Under the pieces are notes generated by a model. It made no database searches, was not told where the DNA came from, and saw only the letters and a list, made by a program, of their open reading frames with translations. A stretch of DNA of 64,000 nt from Marinobacterium profundum (GTDB lineage: Bacteria; Pseudomonadota; Gammaproteobacteria; Pseudomonadales; Balneatricaceae): assembly GCF_001528745.1 (NCBI RefSeq), contig NZ_BCNS01000080.1:1-64000 (forward strand). The letters run 5' to 3'. The position numbers and the translations under genes were made by a program. The stretch's first letter is position 1. Every line of letters starts with the position of its first letter. This document shows, one piece after another, positions 55,238-63,155 of this stretch.

Positions 55238-55852
55238 ATGGATGATAATTTTAAAAAACTTCGCAAGGAACTTGACGATAAAATATGGCGAACTAAAGGA
55301 GCTAGATTTAATGCTCATAGACGCTTGAATAAAAAACAAAACCTAGTGGTTTTTGTTACAAGCGTATCATCCATTCATCTCATATCGCTGTCAATCCTAC
55401 AAATTTCAAATGTTTTATTAATAACAGAACGCCAAGATAGTCTTATATCATTTTCCTCCATTATTGTTTCAATCGTTATTTTAGTATATGGACTAGTCGA
55501 AGGCGGTAAAAACTACGGGCTATTATCAGAAGTTCATCATCGTTGCGGCATTGAAATCGACCGAGTATATAAACGCATATTTACTTCCGGAAACATTGCC
55601 GACTTACTAAATATATCTGATACCTACGATGATTTACTTCAAAAATTTTCGACAAATCATGACCTAATAGATGATCAGTTTTTTATAGCGAGCCACTCAA
55701 AAGAATATAAAGAAACACACAGCTACTCTTTTTTAAAAAGAAAAACAGTGAGCATTATTTATTTATATAAAGATATGTTTATTGGCTTGCTGGCAGTGCT
55801 TATACCTACAATAACGAGCCTCTCCATTTTGTTTAAAGATGTATTATTTTAA
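55238..55852 (+). CDS. SLATT-type membrane protein, effector candidate of the RT system
   Basis: The 204-residue protein has an N-terminal amphipathic region (about 1-35, WRTKGARFNAHRRLNKKQN), two close TM helices (about 36-62 and 69-87), a soluble helical segment (about 90-175, LLSEVHHRCGIEIDRVYKRI) and a C-terminal TM (about 180-197). This matches the SLATT superfamily, thought to form pores that kill or arrest infected cells. SLATT proteins have been reported next to reverse transcriptases. It starts 22 bp after the putative ncRNA, in the same AT-rich codon style as the RT. Confidence 0.8.
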   Translation: MDDNFKKLRKELDDKIWRTKGARFNAHRRLNKKQNLVVFVTSVSSIHLISLSILQISNVLLITERQDSLISFSSIIVSIVILVYGLVEGGKNYGLLSEVHHRCGIEIDRVYKRIFTSGNIADLLNISDTYDDLLQKFSTNHDLIDDQFFIASHSKEYKETHSYSFLKRKTVSIIYLYKDMFIGLLAVLIPTITSLSILFKDVLF

Positions 55853-55881
55853 AAATTTGTAGCAGCTAAGGGCTGAAGCAC

Positions 55882-55910
55882 GTAGGTTGGGATGAGGAAC
55901 GAATCCCAAC
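55882..55910 (+). repeat. REP sequence upstream of the RAYT gene
   Basis: Contains GTTGGGAT and its complement ATCCCAAC separated by 9 bases, forming a REP-type hairpin. Matches the sequences at 52989 and, inverted, at 56511. Confidence 0.7.
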
Positions 55911-55955
55911 ATTAAAGAAAAAGCCCAAAATGACTGCGTATCATATGAAGGTGAT

Positions 55956-56528
55956 ATGAACTATCGCCGCTCACAGCACGCTGTGGGAACTTACTTCTTT
56001 ACCATCAATATCGCTGAACGGAAGCAGGATCTGTTGGTTACACATATCGAAGTGCTCCGTTCAGCGTTTCGCCTTGTGAAGCAGCGGCATCCGTTTAATA
56101 TAGATGCCATTGTTATCCTGCCCGATCACCTCCATACTGTTTTAACTATGCAAAAAGATGATGCGGAATACGCGAAACGATGGCGGCTTATTAAATCGTC
56201 CTTTTCGCTAGCATTGCCAAAAGGTGAGCGTGTCTCAAAAATCCGATACAAAAATGGTAAACGTGGTATATGGCAACGCCGGTATTGGGAGCACATGATT
56301 AGAGATGACAACGATTACCGGGCCCATATAGATTACATTCACTATAACCCCGTAAAGCATGGTTACGTAGAACGTTGCCGAGACTGGCCATACTCAAGTT
56401 TTCATCACTATGTGATCGAAGGATTATTATCAGTCGACTGGGGAGAAGGATCATATTTAATCCGACTGATCAGTTTGGAGAGTGACAAAAAGCTCAACGA
56501 CGCCGAGCATGTTGGGATTCGTTCTTAA
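55956..56528 (+). CDS. REP-associated tyrosine transposase (RAYT, Y1 HUH family)
   Basis: RAYTs are single-domain Y1 transposases related to IS200/IS605 that act on REP sequences. The 190-residue protein starts MNYRRSQHAVGTYFFTINIA and has the metal-binding HUH motif in ILPDHLHTVL (His58, His60). The RAYT motif DYIHYNPVKHGYV carries the nucleophilic Tyr (Tyr127 or 130). It is bracketed by inverted REPs, and its stop codon lies in the right one. Confidence 0.88.
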   Translation: MNYRRSQHAVGTYFFTINIAERKQDLLVTHIEVLRSAFRLVKQRHPFNIDAIVILPDHLHTVLTMQKDDAEYAKRWRLIKSSFSLALPKGERVSKIRYKNGKRGIWQRRYWEHMIRDDNDYRAHIDYIHYNPVKHGYVERCRDWPYSSFHHYVIEGLLSVDWGEGSYLIRLISLESDKKLNDAEHVGIRS

Positions 56529-56539
56529 TCCTGATCTAC
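56511..56539 (-). repeat. inverted REP at the 3' end of the RAYT gene
   Basis: GTTGGGATTCGTTCTTAATC and the next bases are the reverse complement of the REP at 52989-53016. It codes for the last residues of the RAYT (VGIRS) and holds its stop codon. Confidence 0.75.
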
Positions 56540-56581
56540 GGCTCGATTATATCATTAATAAAATATCATGAGATTTTAAAA

Positions 56582-57160
56582 ATGGAAGCCAGGAACATTC
56601 TAGTTAAATACTTAATTGATGAGTATTTTGAGGGAGACTTTAGATCCGCTTCAGATATTACGGGATGTTCGGTCCAACAATTAACAGAATGGGCGGATGG
56701 CAAAGTACAACCACAAAAACAAACAGTAGAATATTTGATGCATAAAATTTTTGTTCCTGAATTTAAAGTTATTGTCGAGTATGGGGAATTCGATTCAACT
56801 GAAGAAGTACGTTATCAATTAAGAAAACTATTTGAAGGATATGAGTCACGGATGGGTATTTATGCTTTCTATGATGCATTTGCCAATCTTATTTATGTTG
56901 GAAAGGCCACTAATTTATTAGATGAATGTTATTCGGCCATACGTAGAGATGTACCTGTAAGATTTCCTGCTGGGGTTAAAAAAGCCCCTGAGAAACGTTA
57001 TGAAGTAGTACGTTATATTTCTGCATACGATGTTGGAGAATCGAACTGGATTGATTACCCTAAACATGTTGAGTCTCTCATTCTTAGGATATCAAAACCA
57101 CGACTAAATAAGCAGATAGGATATTTAGAGAAAGCATTCCCCCAATTGAATGAAAGTTAA
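56582..57160 (+). CDS. GIY-YIG nuclease-like protein with an N-terminal HTH
   Basis: The 192-residue protein has a helix-turn-helix-like segment at about 21-50 (SASDITGCSVQQLTEWADG). A GIY-YIG domain follows from about 92 (MGIYAFYDAFANLIYVGKAT; GIY 92-94, YVG 105-107) with the conserved late Glu in HVESLILRIS and Asn in RLNKQ. The conserved early Arg is not obvious. The ribosome-binding site is weak. It is AT-rich like the RT/SLATT genes. It may be a nuclease of the defence island or a mobile-element endonuclease. Confidence 0.75.
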   Translation: MEARNILVKYLIDEYFEGDFRSASDITGCSVQQLTEWADGKVQPQKQTVEYLMHKIFVPEFKVIVEYGEFDSTEEVRYQLRKLFEGYESRMGIYAFYDAFANLIYVGKATNLLDECYSAIRRDVPVRFPAGVKKAPEKRYEVVRYISAYDVGESNWIDYPKHVESLILRISKPRLNKQIGYLEKAFPQLNES

Positions 57161-57337
57161 TCATAAGTAAGGAAACATCAGGAGATTTTTTTAAAATTTC
57201 AGCCTTATATATGCTTACTATCTACACCGTTTTCAATGCAGGTTCAATTCTGCCGGAGGCTCACTGCCACCCTACGATAACTCTGAGCTCGAGCGAACTT
57301 GAAGATTGGCAACCAAGCGCCAGAACGACCCCATGAC
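57161..57337. other. intergenic sequence between GIY-YIG gene and repeats
   Basis: AT-rich at first, then passing into GC-rich repeat sequence. I see no gene or clear signal. Confidence 0.4.
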
Positions 57338-57820
57338 CCCATATGAAGCCGGCGAGCACTGAGGGCATTTTTCGAATTGGCCCGCAGGGGCGAGACAGGG
57401 ACTGTCGAGCCGCAGATTAGGAGCAGGATGCTCCGTTCTTCACCTTGATGGCAGTGCGTCCGGAGCAGAATTCCGGCGCGCAGCTAAAGGCTTCGTCGCG
57501 GGGCGCGACTCCTACGAACACCGCACGCCTCAGCAGTGAATCTAGCTGCGCCGCTATCAATCATTCACGACTGAAATATCAGAACGGCTCCCATTCCCCT
57601 TATGAAGCCGGCGAGCACTGGGGGCATTTTTCGAATTGGCCCGAAGGGGCGAGACAGGGACTGTCGAGCCGCAGATTAGGCACAGGATGTGCCGTTAGCT
57701 GCGCCCGAAAAAGGGTCTCAGAGCGCAGCGAAAAGGATTCATTGGGGCGTGCTTTCTTTGGATACTTTCTTTGCACGAGCAAAGAAAGTATCGCGCCAGC
57801 AAGGCGCAATACTCGCCCAA
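57338..57820. repeat. right extragenic repeat array, part 1
   Basis: Two units with GAAGCCGGCGAGCACTG, AATTGGCCCGAAGGGGCGAG-type and GACAGGGACTGTCGAGCC blocks start at about 57338 and 57578. They run in the opposite direction to the left array. The second unit ends with a palindrome at 57761. ORFs across it differ between copies in frame and are not genes. Confidence 0.75.
57761..57792. repeat. palindromic hairpin variant
   Basis: GATACTTTCTTTGC and GCAAAGAAAGTATC pair perfectly around a 4-nt loop. It holds the position of the CCTACTTTCCTTGT hairpin in the other arrays, but both arms have changed together, which suggests the structure itself is kept. Confidence 0.8.
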
Positions 57821-58032
57821 ACAGCGCTACATATCACCCCCGTTTATTACCCTTTATTCAGGACAGCTGGCTATTCCTACCGTAAACCTAAAACCCACAC
57901 TTTCCCGATCGAAATTACGCCAATACCAGCGTCAAAAATCGCGCTACCTGCCAATAGTGCGGTATAAGCTCGCAGGTCGACGATAGGCTAAATAAATCAG
58001 TGAAAAAACGCTGTATGCGGAGTTAAACGGCC

Positions 58033-58488
58033 ATGATAAACCACGATAAATTTCAGAGCTTGGTACAACAGCTCTATTCAACCGTTAAAGACCTGGAATC
58101 CATGTTTCCCGGCCGACATTTCACGCCCGATGGCCACATGGTTGGTAGCATTGGAGAATGTCTGGTCGCTGATGCTTATGACCTTGAATTAATGACCGCG
58201 TCAAACAAAGGTTATGATGCAGTGTCCAAATCTGGCAAAAAGGTTGAGATCAAGGCGACGCAATCAAATTCAGTCGCATTTCGTAGCGAACCTGAACATA
58301 CGATAGTGATTAAGATATTCCCTGACGGCAAATTTGAAGAAATATATAACGGACCAGGCAGTTTGGTCTGGAAATCTTTTTCAGCTAAGACGCTACCCTC
58401 TAACGGTCAATATCAGATCAGTTTAAATAAGCTTAAACTATTAAACGAACAAGTGGTTGAGCACCAGCGTGTGCCAAAAATACTTTAA
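58033..58488 (+). CDS. PD-(D/E)xK nuclease-fold protein
   Basis: The 151-residue protein shows the nuclease motif series Glu42 (GSIGECLVADAYD), Asp62 (NKGYDAV) and Glu72-x-Lys74 (KKVEIKATQ), the classic order of the PD-(D/E)xK fold. It resembles restriction-like DUF6998-type proteins. GCGGAG lies upstream of the ATG. No methyltransferase is nearby. It sits between two parts of the right repeat array like a cassette. It may be a solitary defence nuclease; the target is unknown. Confidence 0.75.
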   Translation: MINHDKFQSLVQQLYSTVKDLESMFPGRHFTPDGHMVGSIGECLVADAYDLELMTASNKGYDAVSKSGKKVEIKATQSNSVAFRSEPEHTIVIKIFPDGKFEEIYNGPGSLVWKSFSAKTLPSNGQYQISLNKLKLLNEQVVEHQRVPKIL

Positions 58489-58519
58489 GACTGGCACCAA
58501 AACTCAAGAGCCGCTTTCC

Positions 58520-59455
58520 TTCACCTTATGAAGCTGGCGAGTACTGGTGTCATTTTTCAAATTGGCCCGAAAGGGCAAGGCAGAGGCTGTCGAGCTGGCA
58601 AAATGCGCTCAGAGCGCAGTGAAAAATGCTTCGTCGCGGGGCGCGACTCCTACGAACACCGTAAGCTTCAGCAGTGAATCAGGCTGCGCCGATATCATTC
58701 AATCACTACAGAAATATCAGAACGGCCTTTTACCCCTTATGAGCAGAAAATTGCTCCTGCATTTTCTGACTACCGGCCATCCATGGCCATATGCCGGCGA
58801 GAACCGGGGGCATTTTTAGAATTGTCCCGAAGGGTCGATACAGGGACTGTATCGACGCAGAACAGAGCGTGGATATGCACTCTTCACCTTGACGGAAGTA
58901 GCGCCCGCGAAATGACCTAAGAGCGCAGCGAAAAGGTTAACCTAACAGTCTGCGCAACACTACAGAACTATCAGAACGGCCCTCTACCCCCTCAGCAGCC
59001 GACGAGCACCGGGATTATGCTCCGATCAGACCCGAAGGGGTGAGACAGGGACTGTCGAGCCGGAGGACCAGGATGTTCCGCTCTTCACCTTGACGGCAGT
59101 GCGTCCGGAGCATCATTCCGGCGCGCAGCAAAAGCTTCGTCGCGGGGCGCAACTCTTACGACCACCGCAAGCTTCAGCAGTGAATCAGGCTGCACCGATA
59201 TCATTCAATCACCACTGAAATATCAGAACGGCTCCCATCCCCTTATGAAGCCGGCGAGCACTGGGGTCATTTTTCGAATTGGCCCGAAGGGTCGATACAG
59301 GGACTGTCTCGACGCAGATTCGCACATGGATGTGCGTTAGCTGCGCCCGAAAAAGGGCCTCAGAGCGCAGCGAAAAGGCTTCATCGGGGCGCGTTTCCTT
59401 TGCCTACTTTCCTTGTCGCGTAACAAGGAAAGTAGGTCGCCGAGAGGCGAAATAC
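58520..59455. repeat. right extragenic repeat array, part 2
   Basis: About four more units or part-units (near 58520, 58735, 58970 and 59218), all inverted compared with the left array. The last, 59218-59455, is the best mirror of 51541-51780, including the hairpin. The 59456-59513 stretch has no gene. Confidence 0.75.
59403..59436. repeat. 14-bp perfect palindromic hairpin (right boundary)
   Basis: CCTACTTTCCTTGT and ACAAGGAAAGTAGG around CGCGTA; the same stem as at 51144 and 51561 with a different loop. It marks the right end of the island, followed by AAATACAGAC-type sequence and the catabolic operon. Confidence 0.85.
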
Positions 59456-59513
59456 AGACTCAACCAAAACCACTAACCGACCCGTTTAGCACCAAAGCTT
59501 CAAACAACCAATA

Positions 59514-60287
59514 TCAAACCGGAAAAGAAACCCTCGCCTCCCCCACTCCCTCAAACCTCCCCACCACCTCTGCCCCAGGCTCCACAAACACCATTCCCGT
59601 CCAACTCCCGGTCGTCACAACATCCCCCTTGCGAAACCCGCCAGTGCGCCCGGCCAGATGATTCACCGTCCAGTGCACCAGGTGCATCGGATCACCCACC
59701 GAATGGGCGCCTTCTCCGCGCACCAGCACTTCACCGTTGACCACCAGCTCACCGGCAAGCTTGGCGGGGTCCAGCCCGCGCCAGTCCTGCACGCCACTGC
59801 CGATAATGAGCGCGGCATTGATCTGGTTATCCGCCAGCTTCCACAGCTCGGCGCAGGTCTGCCACTGCTTGATGCGCGTATCCACCACCTCGATGGCGAC
59901 ATAAACGCCCTCAATGGCAGCGGCCACCTCTTCGACGCTATAGGCCTTAGCCCGGGTTGGCAGATCGGTATTGAAGCGATAGCACAGCTCCACTTCCATG
60001 CCGATCATGTGCAGTTTTTCTGCCGGGATTATTGTGGGTGAGGCACTCACCACCGACTCGAAGATAGGTGCGGCGTAGGGCTCGGTATCGAGATTGGGGG
60101 CACCGACCTTCCAGGTGCGGATGCCTGTGCTGCAAAGCTCACCGCTGACAATGGCCTGAATGGCGTAGGCATCGGCTTTGCTCTGGGGACATAGTGCATC
60201 CGGCAGCGCATCGATCTGCTGGCCGCTGCGGTAGGCCTGCAGGAAGAGTTCGGCGGCCTGTTCCACCTGGGGTTGGGTTAGTGACAT
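59514..60287 (-). CDS. 2-keto-4-pentenoate hydratase / 4-oxalocrotonate decarboxylase family protein
   Basis: The 257-residue protein belongs to the fumarylacetoacetate-hydrolase-like hydratase/decarboxylase family. It acts on 2-oxo-4-enoates from ring cleavage, with GMEVELCYRFNTDLP (acidic metal ligands), VEVVDTRIKQW and AHSVGDPMHLVHWTVNHLA. Its exact substrate cannot be fixed. AGGA precedes the ATG. It is the last gene of the TRAP-amidase operon (57 bp after the amidase gene) and lies beside the island boundary; its stop is about 60 bp from the last repeat. Confidence 0.87.
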   Translation of the reverse strand: MSLTQPQVEQAAELFLQAYRSGQQIDALPDALCPQSKADAYAIQAIVSGELCSTGIRTWKVGAPNLDTEPYAAPIFESVVSASPTIIPAEKLHMIGMEVELCYRFNTDLPTRAKAYSVEEVAAAIEGVYVAIEVVDTRIKQWQTCAELWKLADNQINAALIIGSGVQDWRGLDPAKLAGELVVNGEVLVRGEGAHSVGDPMHLVHWTVNHLAGRTGGFRKGDVVTTGSWTGMVFVEPGAEVVGRFEGVGEARVSFPV

Positions 60288-60344
60288 ACGAAAATCCTAA
60301 AAAGTTGAAAGGAGCAAGGTTAAAGGGAAAAGCTAAAAAGACGA

Positions 60345-61811
60345 CTAATCCGGCCAGTGCGGCTCGCCACGCTGGCGGCGGGTGCAGGCCTCATAGTCTT
60401 CGGCCAGATCCAGCAGGGCGCGGTCGCTGCCAAAGCGGCCGACCAATTGAAAGCCGATGGGCAGGCCGGCTGCCGATGCCGCAGATGGCAGGTTGATGGC
60501 CGGATGACCGCAGGCGTTGACCCAGCCGGTGTAGATCGCATGGCCCCGCGGGCCGACTTCCTGGCCATCTATATGATCGGGGTAGGCTGTGGCCGCAGGC
60601 CAGGGCAGTGCTGCCGCCGAGGGCGTCATGATGATATCGATGTCGCCATAGGCGGCGGTGACATCGCTGCGAAACTGATCGATGCTCTCCAGCGCCCGCA
60701 GATAGGCAGGCGCGCCCACCGCAGCACCGGCGGCGGCCATCTCGACAAAGCGCGCTGAGGCAAGCTCTGCAGCCTGTGGATAACGCTCGAACAGCGAGGC
60801 TACACCCACCTGCCCCAGCACTGGCCAGAAGGCGTTAACGAAATCCAGGCTGAACGGCAAGGGCCCTTCGGTGACCTGGTGCCCCAGGGCCCGCAGGGTT
60901 TCGCAGGCGCCCGCCACGCTGGCGTCTATCTCAGAGTCCAGCGCATTGCCACCGAAGTCCTTCACATACAGAATGCGCAGCGGCTTTTGAGCCTCGGGCC
61001 CGGCTGCCGCGCTTTCACCTGCTGCCTGCGCGGCCCCCAGCGACTTGCGATCCCTGGCATCAGGCCCCGCAATCAGTTCAAACAGCAGCCGGGCATCGGC
61101 CACTGTGCGGGCGATGGGGCCTATGACCTCGAAATCCAGCAATATGGGCGGCAGACCATCGCAGCGTGCCACCGTACCTATGGAGGGTTTGAGCCCTACC
61201 AGCCCGGTGTGAGACGCAGGCCGGCGAATGGAGCCGCCGCCGTCTGTGCCTATGGCCAGCGGGCCCATGCCTGCGGCCACCGCCGCCACGGCACCGCCGC
61301 TGGAGCCGCCGGGGGTCAGATCCGGGTTCCAGGGATTGCAAGTCACGCCGAACAGCGGGTTGCTGGTGTAGCCCTCCAGGGTGAACTCGGGCACGTTGGT
61401 CTTGCCGAGAATCAGCATGCCGGCGCCGCGCATGCGCGCCACCGGCAACTCATCGACATCGGGTACATAGTCTGCCAGCAACTTTGAGCCCCAGCAGCAC
61501 GCAAGACCGCGCACCTGAATGTTGTCCTTCACCGTCACTGGTACACCATCGAGCGCGCTTAGTGGCGCACCCGCCGCCCAGCGTGCACTGCTGGCCCTGG
61601 CATCCTCACGCACCTGCGGATTCGCGGTAACGATGGCATTGAGCTGCGGATTCAGGGCAGCGATGCGCTGCTCAATCGCCGCCAGCACCTGCAGTGGTGT
61701 CAGGGCACCGCTACCGTAGGCGGCGCTGAGCGCCGCCGCACTCAGGCTAAAGATGCGCTGCGCATCAGCACTGGCATCAAGCGCGGCTTTCTGTTCAGGC
61801 TGTCCTGCCAT
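60345..61811 (-). CDS. amidase signature family hydrolase
   Basis: The 488-residue protein has the Ser-cisSer-Lys triad region of amidases: the catalytic Lys in VTVKDNIQVRG (about 92-102), GGSSGGAVAAVAAGMGPLAIG with the two serines, and GTDGGGSIRRPASHTGLVGLKP. The C-terminal PSAASAAGLPIGFQLVGRFG is typical. It hydrolyses a carboxamide to an acid and ammonia. Placement with a TRAP transporter and a hydratase suggests degradation of an amide of an aromatic or heterocyclic acid. Confidence 0.92.
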   Translation of the reverse strand: MAGQPEQKAALDASADAQRIFSLSAAALSAAYGSGALTPLQVLAAIEQRIAALNPQLNAIVTANPQVREDARASSARWAAGAPLSALDGVPVTVKDNIQVRGLACCWGSKLLADYVPDVDELPVARMRGAGMLILGKTNVPEFTLEGYTSNPLFGVTCNPWNPDLTPGGSSGGAVAAVAAGMGPLAIGTDGGGSIRRPASHTGLVGLKPSIGTVARCDGLPPILLDFEVIGPIARTVADARLLFELIAGPDARDRKSLGAAQAAGESAAAGPEAQKPLRILYVKDFGGNALDSEIDASVAGACETLRALGHQVTEGPLPFSLDFVNAFWPVLGQVGVASLFERYPQAAELASARFVEMAAAGAAVGAPAYLRALESIDQFRSDVTAAYGDIDIIMTPSAAALPWPAATAYPDHIDGQEVGPRGHAIYTGWVNACGHPAINLPSAASAAGLPIGFQLVGRFGSDRALLDLAEDYEACTRRQRGEPHWPD

Positions 61812-61862
61812 GGGTTTCTCCCCTGTGTGTGTTGAAAATCGGGTTCAGTCGTTCCCGGGCAA

Positions 61863-63155
61863 TCAGTGCATCAGTTCAGGCAGCCAGAGCGCGATCTGCG
61901 GGAAGACCATCAGCGCCAGGGTAAAGGCCAGCATTATCAGCATATAGGGTAATACGCCCCACATGACTTCCTGAATATTGCCGCCATCCTTGCGTACACT
62001 CTGCACCACGAAGAGGTTCATGCCCACCGGTGGCGTAATCATGCCCAGCTCGCACATCAGCACTATAAAGACACCAAACCAGATCGGGTCAACGCCCATG
62101 GCCATCATGATGGGATAGGTAATGGGAATGGTCACCACCTGCATCGACAGCACATCCATAAACATGCCCAGGCACAGGTAGAACACAATCAGCACCAGCA
62201 GCAGCCCGGTGGTTGAGAGCCCGAAGGACACCACCCAGGCGGTGAGATCATCCACCACGCCGGTCAGGCTGATGGTGAGGTTGAGGATAAAGGCCGCGGT
62301 AATGATCAGCAGAATCATGCCGGTGATGCGCGCCGTCTGTATAAAGCAGTTCTTGAAGAAATCCAGACTCAGGCGGCCGGATGTCCAGCCGAAGAAGAGA
62401 GCCGCCATCACGCCCAGGGCTGCGGATTCGGTGGCCGTGGCAATCCCCAGATAGATGCTGCCCATGACGATGCCAAAGATCACCGCCGGCGGAATCAGGT
62501 TTTTCGACAGGCGCAGCTTGTCTTTCAGCGAGACTTTTTCTTCGCGCTTGCCCTCTGGGCCCCAGTTGGTCACGGCTATATAGCCCATGAACAGCAGGCT
62601 CAGCAGGATGCCCGGCAAGAGACCGGCCATAAACAGCTTGCCGATGGAGTTATTGGTCAGGGAGCCGTAGATCAGCATGTTGACGCTGGGCGGAATCAGT
62701 ATGCCCAGGGTGCCGCCGGCGGCCAGGCTGCCCAGCGCCTGTTTCATGGAATACTTGCGATCCCCCAGGGTTGGCAAGGCGACTGTGCCTATGGTGGCGG
62801 CGGTGGCCACGGATGATCCGGAGGTGGCAGCGAAGAGCGCGCAGCAACCTATATTGGTGTGGATAAGCCCGCCCGGCAGGCGCCCCAGCCAGGCCGCCAT
62901 GGCCACGTACATGCGATCGGCAATGCCGCTACGCAGCATTAGCTCGCCCAGCAGTACAAACAGCGGAATGGCGGTGAGGATATTCTCGTTGTGCACGCTC
63001 CAGATCACAGCCCCGGTGGACTCCAGAAAAGGCCAGCCAAACACGATACCGCCCCCCACCATGCCCACCATTGCCATGGTGACTGCTATCGGCAACCCCA
63101 GCAGCAGCATGGCCAGCATGGCGAAGAAGGTCAGAAATACGATGGAGATACTCAT
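61863..63155 (-). CDS. dctM: TRAP transporter large permease (DctM)
   Basis: This is the main permease subunit of a sodium-driven TRAP transporter for organic acids. The 430-residue protein has 11-12 TM helices and the family motifs GLPIAVTMAMVGMVGGG near the start, LFAATSGSSVATAATIGTVALP, AAGGTLGILIPPSVNMLIYG and GMITPPVGMNLFVVQ. Its start overlaps the dctQ stop by four bases, so both are translated together. Confidence 0.95.
   Translation of the reverse strand: MSISIVFLTFFAMLAMLLLGLPIAVTMAMVGMVGGGIVFGWPFLESTGAVIWSVHNENILTAIPLFVLLGELMLRSGIADRMYVAMAAWLGRLPGGLIHTNIGCCALFAATSGSSVATAATIGTVALPTLGDRKYSMKQALGSLAAGGTLGILIPPSVNMLIYGSLTNNSIGKLFMAGLLPGILLSLLFMGYIAVTNWGPEGKREEKVSLKDKLRLSKNLIPPAVIFGIVMGSIYLGIATATESAALGVMAALFFGWTSGRLSLDFFKNCFIQTARITGMILLIITAAFILNLTISLTGVVDDLTAWVVSFGLSTTGLLLVLIVFYLCLGMFMDVLSMQVVTIPITYPIMMAMGVDPIWFGVFIVLMCELGMITPPVGMNLFVVQSVRKDGGNIQEVMWGVLPYMLIMLAFTLALMVFPQIALWLPELMH

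Noticed and set aside
57445-57986. ORFs inside the right repeat array (about 70-146 codons)
   Set aside because: They cross repeat units in different frames, include palindrome sequence and have no ribosome-binding sites.
51124-59455. Integron cassette array (attC sites)
   Set aside because: Repeats are 200-400 bp, lie in two mirror orientations, and I see no integrase and no regular attC core pairs.
51124-59455. Prophage or ICE
   Set aside because: No integrase, capsid, tail, relaxase or conjugation genes, and no tRNA at the borders.
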